9,531 bases of DNA from Anaerolineae bacterium. GTDB lineage: Bacteria > Chloroflexota > Anaerolineae > B4-G1. The stretch covers positions 1-9,531 of the forward strand of contig JAUWNP010000169.1 in NCBI GenBank assembly GCA_030612585.1, read 5' to 3'. A program made the position numbers and the translations under genes. Below the pieces are notes generated by a model, which made no database searches, had not been told where the DNA came from, and saw only the letters and a list, made by a program, of their open reading frames with translations. Positions 1-6,383 of the stretch are shown here, piece by piece; position 1 is the stretch's first letter; the number at the start of each line of letters is the position of its first letter.

Positions 1-409
1 GAGTGTGCTTGCCCTATTTTTCGCCAGATTTGCCCCCATTGTGGGGCGTGGTACCCATGAAACTTGTCGAAAACCTTATTCTGCAACAAGTCTAACACAT
101 CCGTTCTATGCTGAGACCAACAGCGAGTCCAGATCATATCGAGCGAAGCGGTTGCATCATCGAAGACGACGAATAACCCGGGTTGAACCAAGCCGAACAT
201 CAACAATTGTGCTCGTCTTTGGAGTATAAGGCAAAGGAACCTCAAGAGATCGAGCATTGAGAGGGTGGGGGAGATGGTCAGGTTGTATCTGGGGCAGACA
301 CAAGCACCCCGTCGATGAAGAGAAGTGTTGAACCGGATTGGAATTCCATCCGCCAAGAGGGGAGGTGGCTACCAGGCACACTATAGGGAACGATTTGCGC
401 TGTCTGATT
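1..409. other. Stretch without a supportable gene
   Basis: All six frames are broken or give only short low-complexity translations with no motif I recognise. The first 60 bases, read in frame 1, end in a CPHCG motif followed by a stop at 58-60. This could be the last 19 codons of a zinc-ribbon protein running in from outside the window, but it is too short to call. The part nearest 410 may contain the outer end of the transposase remnant, although no terminal inverted repeat partner is present to define it. Confidence 0.5.
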
Positions 410-877
410 TCAGTGAAGGTGGCTTCGTAGTTGGCTCGTTCCCTGCCCAACGCATTCGGCCGCTTGCCAGTAGTAGTCGTGATGCAGACCACTCAGCACC
501 GGGCGAGATGAGAGATTCCCATTGACAAGTAATGCTCCCAACTGCTCTGACTGGCACGGAATGCGCTGCTCAATCCCCTGGTGCGGCCGGGCACGGTTGA
601 AGTACCCCTTGTACCCCTTCACGACCCGGTACAGATGTCGTTCGCTCAAGATCAGGAAGTAATCCAGACACTCTCGTCGTAGGCTTCCCAGAAAGCGCTC
701 GCATATGGCGTTGGCCTTCGGTGCTCTATACGGCGTTTTCAGCACCTCGATTCCCGTCCCCTCGGCCACTCGTTCGAACGATGCTCCATACTTGCTGTCG
801 TTGTCGCGGATCAGATAACGCGGTCCTTCCGCGAATGGTATCGCTTTTCGCAGTTGCTGGGCTGTCCACTTTGCCAG
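410..877 (-). pseudogene. 5'-truncated DD35E (IS3/IS481-type) transposase remnant
   Basis: This is the C-terminal part of an integrase-core (rve) transposase, about 155 residues, which would cut and join IS ends. Visible features are the LIRDND motif carrying the second catalytic Asp, then, 35 residues later, the catalytic Glu in AICERF followed by SLRRECLD, and the usual FNRARPHQG motif. Near the end, PVLSGLHHDY resembles the normal tail of this family, so the last ~15 residues may be read-on into flanking DNA. The first catalytic Asp and any N-terminal helix-turn-helix are missing. Homology stops within about 10 bases of the tRNA-Gly 3' end. An open frame continues into the tRNA and offers an ATG at 905-907, but that start is an artefact. 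The frame is otherwise uninterrupted, suggesting the truncation is recent. It cannot be active. Confidence 0.85.
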
Positions 878-949
878 AGCGGGTGCAGGGATTCGAACCC
901 TGGACATTCAGCTTGGGAAGCTGACGTTCTACCACTGAACTACACCCGC
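878..949 (-). tRNA. tRNA-Gly (anticodon CCC)
   Basis: A complete 72-nt cloverleaf reads on the minus strand. The acceptor stem GCGGGTG/CACCCGC is perfect. The D arm is GTTC/GAAC. The anticodon stem TCAGC/GCTGA encloses loop TTCCCAA, giving CCC, and the T arm is CAGGG-TTCGAAT-CCCTG. The discriminator is T, normal for bacterial tRNA-Gly, and CCA is not encoded. It reads GGG glycine codons. A consensus promoter lies immediately upstream, but no terminator follows because transposase sequence begins almost at the 3' end. Confidence 0.97.
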
Positions 950-957
950 ACGCCTAA

Positions 958-985
958 ATTATACCGAACGAGCACGAAATGTCAA
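958..985 (-). promoter_or_regulatory. Consensus sigma-70 promoter of tRNA-Gly
   Basis: On the minus strand, TTGACA (980-985) and TATAAT (958-963) are separated by 16 bp. Both hexamers match the consensus completely. The expected transcription start near 951 lies a couple of bases before the mature tRNA 5' end at 949. Confidence 0.9.
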
Positions 986-994
986 ATCGCCGCG

Positions 995-1516
995 CTACTC
1001 CGACCGCGGACGCCACAGCAGTTGTTCGCGAATCAGTAAGTCAGTGCCACGGATTTTGAACGCCAGTTCTGCGGCTATGTTGCGCATCAAACGGTAGCCC
1101 AGATCGGGATAGTTATCGCACAGTTTGATCAACCGGTCGCTGGGGATAACCAGGAGGCGTGCCCTTCTTGAAGTGCAGCGGGCTGAGGCTGAGCGCAGTC
1201 CCTGGTCCACCAACGCGATCTCACCAAAGATCTGCCCGCGCCTGAGAGTGACAATGGTCAACGGGCGGGGTGATTGTTCAGTGGTGGAGGGCTGGATAAG
1301 AGCGGGGTTCAGCAGAATGTCCACTTCCCCCTTGACAATAACGTACAATTCATCACCGGCGCTGTTCTCCTCGAAGATGATCTTGCCGGCTTTGGAAGTG
1401 ATCTCTGAGCAGAGGGCCGCGACCATCCTTAACTGAGGCTCGGTCAAATCGTAGAATATATCTGTCTGTCGCAGAATATTGACATATTCCGAGGTTTTAT
1501 TTACCTTTCTGACCAT
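995..1516 (-). CDS. Single-domain cyclic-nucleotide-binding (CRP-like) protein
   Basis: This 173-residue protein is essentially one cNMP-binding domain (residues ~18-135), the fold of CRP/FNR regulators and of regulatory subunits. The phosphate-binding cassette is well preserved: GQIFGEIAL at 94-102, with E99, and R108-S109-A110. Cyclic nucleotide binding is therefore plausible. An acidic/polar insertion (about 72-86) sits in the beta-roll. The C-terminal ~40 residues form a helix but there is no recognisable helix-turn-helix, so it is probably not a DNA-binding CRP. It could act as a ligand-sensing partner of another protein. I chose the ATG at 1514-1516 because AAGGAGG lies 6 bases upstream; an in-frame ATG 11 codons earlier has no such site and would lie upstream of the predicted transcription start. 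The gene has its own promoter and no terminator before tRNA-Gly, so read-through into the tRNA is possible. Confidence 0.88.
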   Translation of the reverse strand: MVRKVNKTSEYVNILRQTDIFYDLTEPQLRMVAALCSEITSKAGKIIFEENSAGDELYVIVKGEVDILLNPALIQPSTTEQSPRPLTIVTLRRGQIFGEIALVDQGLRSASARCTSRRARLLVIPSDRLIKLCDNYPDLGYRLMRNIAAELAFKIRGTDLLIREQLLWRPRSE

Positions 1517-1537
1517 AGGTACCCTCCTTCGTGAAGG

Positions 1538-1566
1538 ATTGTACCACACTTCTGCCGGGCGTGCAA
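1538..1566 (-). promoter_or_regulatory. Promoter of the cNMP-binding gene
   Basis: On the minus strand, TTGCAC (1561-1566) and TACAAT (1538-1543) are spaced by 17 bp, with TGG just before the -10 (extended -10 type). Start would be near 1531. A perfect inverted repeat CCTTC-GT-GAAGG (1526-1537) covers that start point and part of the Shine-Dalgarno sequence, so it could be an operator. Confidence 0.75.
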
Positions 1567-1684
1567 AAGCAGCGTGGACCGCACTGGCCTGTAAGAGCCG
1601 GTGCTGGGCTGTCCTGTGTGCTGTCCCAGCAGCGCCTGTTTACGGCGGTGCGGCTGGCCTGTTTACGGCGGGCTCCATCTCGAT
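1567..1684. repeat. Repeat-rich divergent intergenic region
   Basis: Several short repeats are packed between the divergent promoters. GCCTGTTTACGGCGG occurs twice (1634-1648 and 1657-1671), a 15-bp direct repeat with a 23-bp period. TGCTGGG (1602-1608) is inverted at 1625-1631. GCTGTCC is repeated at 1608-1614 and 1620-1626. GCACTGGC (1581-1588) and GCCGGTGC (1597-1604) form an 8-bp inverted pair with one mismatch. No gene is present. The repeats may be regulator binding sites or relics of small duplications. Confidence 0.7.
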
Positions 1685-1713
1685 TTGCCAAACAGCACAT
1701 TCTTTGTTATAAT
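1685..1713 (+). promoter_or_regulatory. Promoter of tRNA-Pro
   Basis: TTGCCA (1685-1690) is followed after 17 bp by a perfect TATAAT (1708-1713). The predicted start near 1720 is four bases before the tRNA. Confidence 0.88.
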
Positions 1714-1723
1714 CCTCAATATG

Positions 1724-1798
1724 CGGGGCGTGGCGCAGCTTGGCTAGCGCGCTACAATGGGGTTGTAGAGGCCCCGGGTTCAAATCCCGGCGCCCCGA
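1724..1798 (+). tRNA. tRNA-Pro (anticodon GGG)
   Basis: A 75-nt cloverleaf. The acceptor stem is CGGGGCG/CGCCCCG with discriminator A. The D arm is GCGC/GCGC. The anticodon stem CTACA/TGTAG has loop ATGGGGT, giving anticodon GGG at 1759-1761, and the T arm is CCGGG-TTCAAAT-CCCGG. C1-G72 at the acceptor end is typical of bacterial tRNA-Pro. CCA is not encoded. It has its own promoter and terminator, so it is a monocistronic tRNA. Confidence 0.97.
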
Positions 1799-1799
1799 C

Positions 1800-1832
1800 A
1801 GAGAGGCAAGCCTCAGGCTTGCCTCTCTTTTT
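1800..1832 (+). terminator. Rho-independent terminator after tRNA-Pro
   Basis: A perfect 13-bp stem (1800-1812 with 1816-1828) has a three-base TCA loop and runs into a T-rich tract. It sits directly after the tRNA and just before the operon promoter, isolating the two units. Confidence 0.93.
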
Positions 1833-1838
1833 GCTTTC

Positions 1839-1867
1839 TTGCCAAGTACCCCATTTTGTGCTACAGT
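1839..1867 (+). promoter_or_regulatory. Likely promoter of the receiver-CpaE/sirtuin/kinase operon
   Basis: TTGCCA (1839-1844), a 17-bp spacer, then TACAGT (1862-1867) preceded by TGC, i.e. an extended -10. A competing -10-like TATCAT lies at 1867-1872 with poorer spacing. The start would be near 1874, close to the Shine-Dalgarno GGGAGG at 1878-1883, giving a very short leader. Confidence 0.6.
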
Positions 1868-1887
1868 ATCATATATGGGAGGTACCG

Positions 1888-3039
1888 ATGGCTCAGAAAA
1901 TCCTGGTAGTTGACGATGATCTGGATAGTGTGAAGTTGATCGGGATAATGCTACAGCGACAGGGGTACGAAATCGTCGCTGCGCAGTCGGGCGCTCAGGC
2001 TCTGGTGAAGGCCGAAACGGAGAACCCGGACCTGGTCATTCTGGACATTATGATGCCGGATATAGACGGCTACGAAATCTGCCGCCAACTCCGCACCAAC
2101 CCTGCCACAGCCAATCTACCCATCATCATGTTTACCGCCAAAACACTGGTGGGCGACAAAGTGGCCGGGTTCCAGGCCGGGGCCGACGATTATCTGACCA
2201 AGCCTGTCCATCCAGCCGAGTTGGCTTCCCGTGTGAAGGCTGTGCTGCTGCGCTCGGCGCGCCGGGAGCCGGAGGAACAGGTCCCTATGCGGGCTAAAGT
2301 CTTTGGTTTCCTGGGCTCCAAGGGGGGCGTGGGCACCACCACTCTGGCGGTGAACGTCGCCGTGGCCCTGGCCCAGGGACCCGCGAAGGGCGAGCAGATC
2401 GTGTTAGCCGACATGCGATCTGGCATGGCGACCATCTCCCTCCAGTTAGGGCTGCGACATCATGGGGGGATGGCGCGCCTGCTAGAGGAGCCGGTCGAGC
2501 GCATCGAAGCGAGAATGGTAGAGGCTCAGTTGGAGGAATATAGGGCCGGTGTGCAAGTCCTGAGCGGTCAGATTGAGCCGGCTGGAGTGGCAACGCTGGT
2601 GTCCCCGGCTCACGCTGAGGTCGTCTTACGACATCTTGGGGCTATGGCCGACTATCTTCTTCTGGATATGGGGGTGGGTCTGGGCGAGGCAACCCGTCGC
2701 ATTTTGCCGAGTTGCCATCACGCCGTTGTGACCGTCGAGCCGCAGCGTGTGGCGCTTACGCTGGCGCAGTCACTGCTGGGTGAGATGACGACATCCCTGG
2801 ACCTCCTCCCTCCCCATAGGATTAGCGCAGTGCTGATCAACAGGACCCCCTCCGCAGCCACGCTTACCAGAGAGACGATAGAGGGGCTGTTGCAACAAGA
2901 TCTCGTCGGGGTAATCAGTCCGGCCCCCGAACTGGCGTTCCAAGCAGCCGAGCAGGGGGTTCCGATGGTGATTGCTCAGCCGGACGGCCTGGTTGCCCGG
3001 CAGTTCAGAACCATCGCAGAGTATCTGACTGAGGTCTGA
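1888..3039 (+). CDS. Response-regulator receiver fused to CpaE/TadZ-like MinD-family ATPase
   Basis: A 383-residue two-domain protein. Residues 4-121 are a receiver domain with acidic pocket D9-D11, phosphoacceptor D53 (LVILDIMMPD), T83 and K105. Residues ~136-380 are a MinD/ParA-type domain with the deviant P-loop SKGGVGTTT (144-152), a Walker A' relative near LADMR (173-177) and Walker B YLLLDMG (256-262). The P-loop lysine of true MinD (KGGVGK) is replaced by T150, as in many CpaE/TadZ proteins, while signature K145 is kept. ATP binding is likely but hydrolysis is uncertain. CpaE/TadZ proteins position Tad pilus machinery at poles, but no tad genes are visible here, so the target is unknown. 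The start is the ATG after GGGAGG with a 5-base spacer; the open frame extending further upstream covers tRNA-Pro and is not coding. First gene of the operon. The GAF kinase three genes downstream is the obvious candidate phosphodonor. Confidence 0.92.
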   Translation: MAQKILVVDDDLDSVKLIGIMLQRQGYEIVAAQSGAQALVKAETENPDLVILDIMMPDIDGYEICRQLRTNPATANLPIIMFTAKTLVGDKVAGFQAGADDYLTKPVHPAELASRVKAVLLRSARREPEEQVPMRAKVFGFLGSKGGVGTTTLAVNVAVALAQGPAKGEQIVLADMRSGMATISLQLGLRHHGGMARLLEEPVERIEARMVEAQLEEYRAGVQVLSGQIEPAGVATLVSPAHAEVVLRHLGAMADYLLLDMGVGLGEATRRILPSCHHAVVTVEPQRVALTLAQSLLGEMTTSLDLLPPHRISAVLINRTPSAATLTRETIEGLLQQDLVGVISPAPELAFQAAEQGVPMVIAQPDGLVARQFRTIAEYLTEV

Positions 3040-3040
3040 T

Positions 3041-3340
3041 ATGTCTGTTCAGGCTGTCTTCACCCATCCGTGGTACGTCTCACCGGCTGAGGCCAGGGAA
3101 ATCCAGCGCCGGCTGCGTGACCGTGTGCTCGTGCAACCCCTCGATCACCAGCCAGAGATCATCGCGGGTATAGACGTCAGCGTGAAGGGGGAACGGGCGC
3201 GGGCGGCCGCAGTGTTGCTCTCCTATCCGGACCTTACGCCCTTTCACGCAGTTACGGCGGAGGTGGATTTGGTTTTATCTGCGAAAATCTGCGTGAATCT
3301 GCGTCCTATCACTTGTCGGTTTGAGGCGAAGATTCGCTAG
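3041..3340 (+). pseudogene. nfi: Truncated endonuclease V (N-terminal fragment)
   Basis: The open frame encodes 99 residues and starts one base after the previous stop codon. Residues ~12-76 resemble the N-terminus of endonuclease V, which nicks DNA beside deaminated bases such as inosine. Visible are an arginine-rich first helix, the IAGIDVS strand with the first catalytic Asp (D45), and RARAAAVLLSYPDLTP. After about residue 76 the homology stops. The expected FPYxPGLLSFRE segment and the remaining catalytic acidic residues (E89 and D110 in the E. coli enzyme) are absent. The last ~22 codons instead translate a tandem decamer repeat and spacer. The normal length is about 220 residues, so roughly two thirds is gone and the product should be inactive. 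A trace role in translational coupling of the operon is possible. The same sequence cannot be a complete small gene of another known family that I recognise. Confidence 0.85.
3277..3306 (+). repeat. Three tandem ATCTGCG decamers
   Basis: ATCTGCG occurs at 3277-3283, 3287-3293 and 3297-3303, an exact 10-bp period. The units are ATCTGCGAAA, ATCTGCGTGA and ATCTGCGTCC. The array sits where endonuclease V homology ends. I have the impression that similar decamers occur in intergenic DNA of other bacteria, but this cannot be confirmed here. Confidence 0.8.
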
Positions 3341-3359
3341 ACGTTTACATGAGGCGTAT

Positions 3360-4121
3360 ATGAGTTATGCCAGCAAGATCGCGCGTGCTGCGGTGCTTTT
3401 GCGAGAAGCCCGCCATGCCGTCGCGCTGACCGGTGCGGGCATAAGTACTCCCTCTGGTATTCCCGACTTCCGTTCGCCGGGAACCGGGCTGTGGGAACAC
3501 GTTGATCCAATGGAAGTGGCCTATATTCAGGCTTTTCGACGCCACCCCGAGACGTTCTATGGCTGGATACGGCCGCTGATGGAGACGTTGCTGGCGGTCG
3601 AGCCTAACGCCGGTCACCTGGCGCTTGCGGAACTGGAAACCGGTGGGTGGTTGAGGGCGGTCATCACTCAGAACATTGACGGTCTGCACCAGCGGGCTGG
3701 GTCGCACGTGGTGCTGGAACTACACGGCCATCTGCGGGAGGCGACCTGCATCAGTTGTTATCGGGTCTTACCCATTGAGGCTCTGCTGGATGATTTTCTC
3801 GCCTCGGGCGAGGTGCCTCGCTGCCCCGTATGCGGTGGGGTGATGAAGCCCAACATCATTCTCTATGGGGAACAGTTGCCCGCTGAGGTGGTCAGCGGTG
3901 CGATGGAGCACATTCGCCAGGCTGACCTGATGCTCGTGGCAGGGTCGTCGCTGGAGACCATGCCGGCCTCGCAGTTGCCGTTCCTGGTGCGTGAGCACGC
4001 TGGGCGTCTTATCATAGTCAATCTGATGCCCACCTATATTGACGAGGCAGCCGAGGTGGTCATCCACGCTGACGTTGCCGAGGTATTGCCGCGCGTCGCG
4101 CGGGTTTGCGCGGAGGGATAG
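3360..4121 (+). CDS. cobB: NAD-dependent protein deacylase, sirtuin (Sir2/CobB family)
   Basis: This 253-residue protein has near-usual sirtuin length. It removes acyl groups from lysine side chains using NAD+, giving nicotinamide and O-acyl-ADP-ribose, in the cytoplasm. Motifs in order are GAGIS at 25-29 with SGIPDFRS at 32-39 (NAD pocket), TQNIDGLH at 103-110, catalytic H122 in ELHGHL, zinc cysteines C130, C133, C155 and C158, GSS at 195-197, and the late NLMPTYIDE segment. All catalytic and zinc residues are present, so it should be active. The Rossmann and zinc pattern indicates a deacylase rather than the SIR2 NADases of defence systems. The start is the ATG at 3360, chosen because GAGG lies five bases upstream; a TTG 13 codons earlier has no clear ribosome binding site. 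The kinase gene follows after four bases. It is unclear why a sirtuin sits with signalling genes; control of kinase or aldolase acetylation is only speculation. Confidence 0.93.
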   Translation: MSYASKIARAAVLLREARHAVALTGAGISTPSGIPDFRSPGTGLWEHVDPMEVAYIQAFRRHPETFYGWIRPLMETLLAVEPNAGHLALAELETGGWLRAVITQNIDGLHQRAGSHVVLELHGHLREATCISCYRVLPIEALLDDFLASGEVPRCPVCGGVMKPNIILYGEQLPAEVVSGAMEHIRQADLMLVAGSSLETMPASQLPFLVREHAGRLIIVNLMPTYIDEAAEVVIHADVAEVLPRVARVCAEG

Positions 4122-4125
4122 TACA

Positions 4126-5334
4126 GTGGCAGATATTGGAAGGGATCGGGAGCGCGTAGCACGGCTGGAGCGGCTGATCGAGATTAGCCGTTCGTTGAAC
4201 TCGACGCTCAGCCTGCGTCCGCTGCTACGTCATATCATCGTGGCGGCACAGGAACTCACCGAGACGGAAGCCGGTTCAGTCCTGCTGGTAGATCGCAGGA
4301 GCGGTAAGTTGCACTTCGAGGCGGCGACGGGAGCGCAGGGTTACAGAATGCCCTCGATCGTTGTCCCGATGGAGGGCAGCGTTGCGGGGTGGGTTGTGCG
4401 AACCGGCGAGCCTCTCGTCGTCGCGGATGCCGGCAACGACCCTCGCTTCTACCGCAAGGCGGATGAGCAGTCTACTTTCACTACTCGCTCCATCCTTGCC
4501 GTCCCAATGATCGCCAGGGACAACGTGATCGGCGTATTGGAGACGATCAACAAGAAGGGGGGAGGCGAGTTCACCGAAGAGGACATCGAACTGCTGGGCG
4601 TGTTGGGCGATCAGGCAGCAGTGGCGGTGCAGAATGCACTCCTGTTCCAACAGTTCGATCTGATCTCCGAGATCGTGCACGAGATGCGCACGCCGCTTAC
4701 GTCTATCATCTCTTACGCCGATCTCATACAGTGGGCAGAGACAACGTCGTCTGAGTGCTGTCAGTTTGCAGACATCATTCAACACGAGGCCGAGCGGATC
4801 AATGAGATGGCGAGCAGGTTTCTTGACCTGGCCCGGCTAGAATCGGGCCGTGCTCATCTGATTAGAGCCCGGGTTGATCTGCTCACGGTGATCCATATGG
4901 CGGTCAACGTATTGACGCCGCAGGCGGATGAAAAACAGGTCGGGTTGTTCGTTGACGTTCCTGGTGCCCTTCCGCCTGTCGTGGGGGATGCACAACGTCT
5001 GCACCAGGTGATGCTCAATTTGGTGGGCAACGCGATCAAGTACTGCCGGCCGGGCGACAGTGTAACGATTACGGCGGAGGGCGACGAAGATTGCCTGGCC
5101 GTAAGTGTTGCCGACACAGGGCCCGGCATCCAGGCAGAGTCCTTGCCGCACATCTTCGAACGGTTCTATCGTGTGCCCAGCGCAGAAGGCCAGGCGCCGG
5201 GGACTGGGTTGGGGCTCACCATCACGCAGAGAATCGTCGAGGCCCATGGGGGAGAGGTCACCGTCAGTAGTGAGGAGGGGCACGGCGCGACGTTCACGTT
5301 CACGCTGCCGGTGGACGAGGAGGAGACTCAATAA
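4126..5334 (+). CDS. GAF-domain sensor histidine kinase
   Basis: A 402-residue soluble sensor kinase without membrane segments. A short N-terminal helix (residues 8-25) leads into a GAF domain (~25-172, with GSVAGWVVRTGEPLVV and RSILAVPM). HisKA follows with H-box SEIVHEMRTPL, H185 being the phosphoacceptor, then HATPase_c with N-box around N302 (NLVGNAIKY), G1 DTGPGI (330-335), F-box FERFYR (344-349) and G2 GTGLGL (359-364). Everything needed for autophosphorylation is there. GAF suggests a small diffusible ligand, redox or cyclic-nucleotide signal. No transmitter-linked receiver is present. The receiver-CpaE protein at the head of the operon is the best candidate partner. The start is GTG at 4126: GGAGGG (4112-4117), overlapping the end of the sirtuin gene, lies 8 bases upstream. 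An earlier ATG at 4039 would overlap the sirtuin gene by 83 bases and is unlikely. Confidence 0.92.
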   Translation: MADIGRDRERVARLERLIEISRSLNSTLSLRPLLRHIIVAAQELTETEAGSVLLVDRRSGKLHFEAATGAQGYRMPSIVVPMEGSVAGWVVRTGEPLVVADAGNDPRFYRKADEQSTFTTRSILAVPMIARDNVIGVLETINKKGGGEFTEEDIELLGVLGDQAAVAVQNALLFQQFDLISEIVHEMRTPLTSIISYADLIQWAETTSSECCQFADIIQHEAERINEMASRFLDLARLESGRAHLIRARVDLLTVIHMAVNVLTPQADEKQVGLFVDVPGALPPVVGDAQRLHQVMLNLVGNAIKYCRPGDSVTITAEGDEDCLAVSVADTGPGIQAESLPHIFERFYRVPSAEGQAPGTGLGLTITQRIVEAHGGEVTVSSEEGHGATFTFTLPVDEEETQ

Positions 5335-5351
5335 CTTGGGAGGTGGAAAAG

Positions 5352-6383
5352 GTGAAGATCATTGATCTACGTAGCGATACTGTGACGCATCCGACACCGG
5401 CGATGCGGGAGGTGATGTACCGGGCGGAGGTGGGGGACGACGTCTTCGGGGAGGATCCCACTATCAACCGGCTGGAGCGGATGTCGGCGGAATGGATGGG
5501 GAAGGAAGCGGGGCTGTTCGTCGTCAGCGGCACGATGGGAAACCTGGTGGCGCTGCTGACTCACTGTGGGCGCGGCGACGAGGTGATCCTGGGTAACCGC
5601 AGCCACACTTTTCTCTTCGAACAGGGGGGGATGGCGGCGCTGGGGGGTATCACACCCCGAACTATCCACAACCAACCCGATGGCACGCTGTGGCTGGGGG
5701 ACATCGAGGGATCAATCCGAGAGGATAACGCTCACTTTCCTCGCACGCGGCTGGTCTGCCTGGAGAATACCCACAATATGTGCAGTGGCACACCGCTGAC
5801 GGCGGAGTACACGGCGCAGGTGGCGCGGCTGGCCCACGCACGCGGCCTGCGCGTACACCTGGACGGAGCGCGCATCTTCAACGCGGCGGCAGCACTGGGA
5901 GTGGACGTACGGGAGTTGGTGCGGGAGGTGGACTCGGTGATGTTCTGCCTCTCGAAGGGGCTGTGCGCGCCGGTGGGGTCGCTCCTGTGTGGCAGCGCCG
6001 AGTTCATTGCTGAGGCGCGACGGGCGCGAAAGGTGGTGGGCGGCGGTATGCGGCAGGCGGGAGTGTTAGCGGCAGCAGGCATCGTCGCCCTGGAGCAGAT
6101 GGCCGGCCGGCTGGCGGAGGATCACGCCCGGGCGAAGCGGCTGGCAGAGGGGCTGGAGGGGATAGCGGGCTTGGAGGTAGCCCCGGTAACGACGAACATC
6201 CTTTACTTCTGTCTGACGGAGGAGGTGTCGAAGACGCCAGAGGAGGTGGTGGATGGGCTGGTGGAGCGAGGGGTGTTGTTGTTGGGCCGGGAACTTGGCC
6301 GCTTCCGGGCGGTGACGCATTACTGGATCAGCGACGAGGACATAGAGGCGACGATCGCGGCGCTGCGGGCGACGTTGGCTTGA
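5352..6383 (+). CDS. ltaE: Low-specificity L-threonine aldolase (PLP enzyme)
   Basis: A 343-residue fold-type I PLP enzyme that splits L-threonine or L-allo-threonine into glycine and acetaldehyde. The N-terminus IDLRSDTVT is the family hallmark. Also visible are H85 in the SHTFLFEQGG stretch that stacks on PLP, DGAR at 171-174, and the Schiff-base lysine K202 in LSKGL (200-204). Length and motif order match the family, so it should be functional. The start is assigned to GTG 5352. The GGGAGGT ribosome binding site at 5338-5344 is 8 bases away, whereas the alternative GTG at 5343 overlaps that site. It is the last gene of the run, 17 bases after the kinase stop. No terminator follows; instead the tRNA-Asp promoter overlaps its stop codon. 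Gly supply could link to the tRNA genes only by chance. Confidence 0.93.
   Translation: MKIIDLRSDTVTHPTPAMREVMYRAEVGDDVFGEDPTINRLERMSAEWMGKEAGLFVVSGTMGNLVALLTHCGRGDEVILGNRSHTFLFEQGGMAALGGITPRTIHNQPDGTLWLGDIEGSIREDNAHFPRTRLVCLENTHNMCSGTPLTAEYTAQVARLAHARGLRVHLDGARIFNAAAALGVDVRELVREVDSVMFCLSKGLCAPVGSLLCGSAEFIAEARRARKVVGGGMRQAGVLAAAGIVALEQMAGRLAEDHARAKRLAEGLEGIAGLEVAPVTTNILYFCLTEEVSKTPEEVVDGLVERGVLLLGRELGRFRAVTHYWISDEDIEATIAALRATLA

Noticed and set aside
1..60. CPHCG motif followed by a stop, possible zinc-ribbon C-terminus
   Set aside because: Only 19 codons are visible and there is no further support.
157..492. Minus-strand 111-codon frame downstream of the transposase remnant
   Set aside because: It overlaps the transposase tail in another frame, has no recognisable motif and no Shine-Dalgarno sequence.
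878..907. ATG inside tRNA-Gly as start of the transposase
   Set aside because: The first ~10 codons are antisense-free tRNA sequence (T arm and acceptor), not transposase; the real N-terminus is deleted.
1567..1684. CRISPR-like array
   Set aside because: Only two copies of a 15-bp repeat with an 8-bp gap; the size and number do not fit a CRISPR array.
1531..1887. Long in-frame extension upstream of the receiver-CpaE gene
   Set aside because: It runs through tRNA-Pro and its terminator, has no ribosome binding site, and the receiver domain starts naturally at ATG 1888.
1514..1888. GGTACC shared between the ribosome binding sites and start codons of the two divergent genes
   Set aside because: A six-base palindrome next to GGAGG in two leaders is easily a coincidence, and no further matching bases surround it.
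3360..4121. Sirtuin as part of a SIR2-type antiphage defence system
   Set aside because: It has the zinc cysteines and catalytic pattern of a CobB deacylase, standard length, and no defence partner nearby.
4837..5331. Minus-strand open frames opposite the kinase gene
   Set aside because: They mirror the high-GC kinase coding sequence and show no motifs or ribosome binding site.
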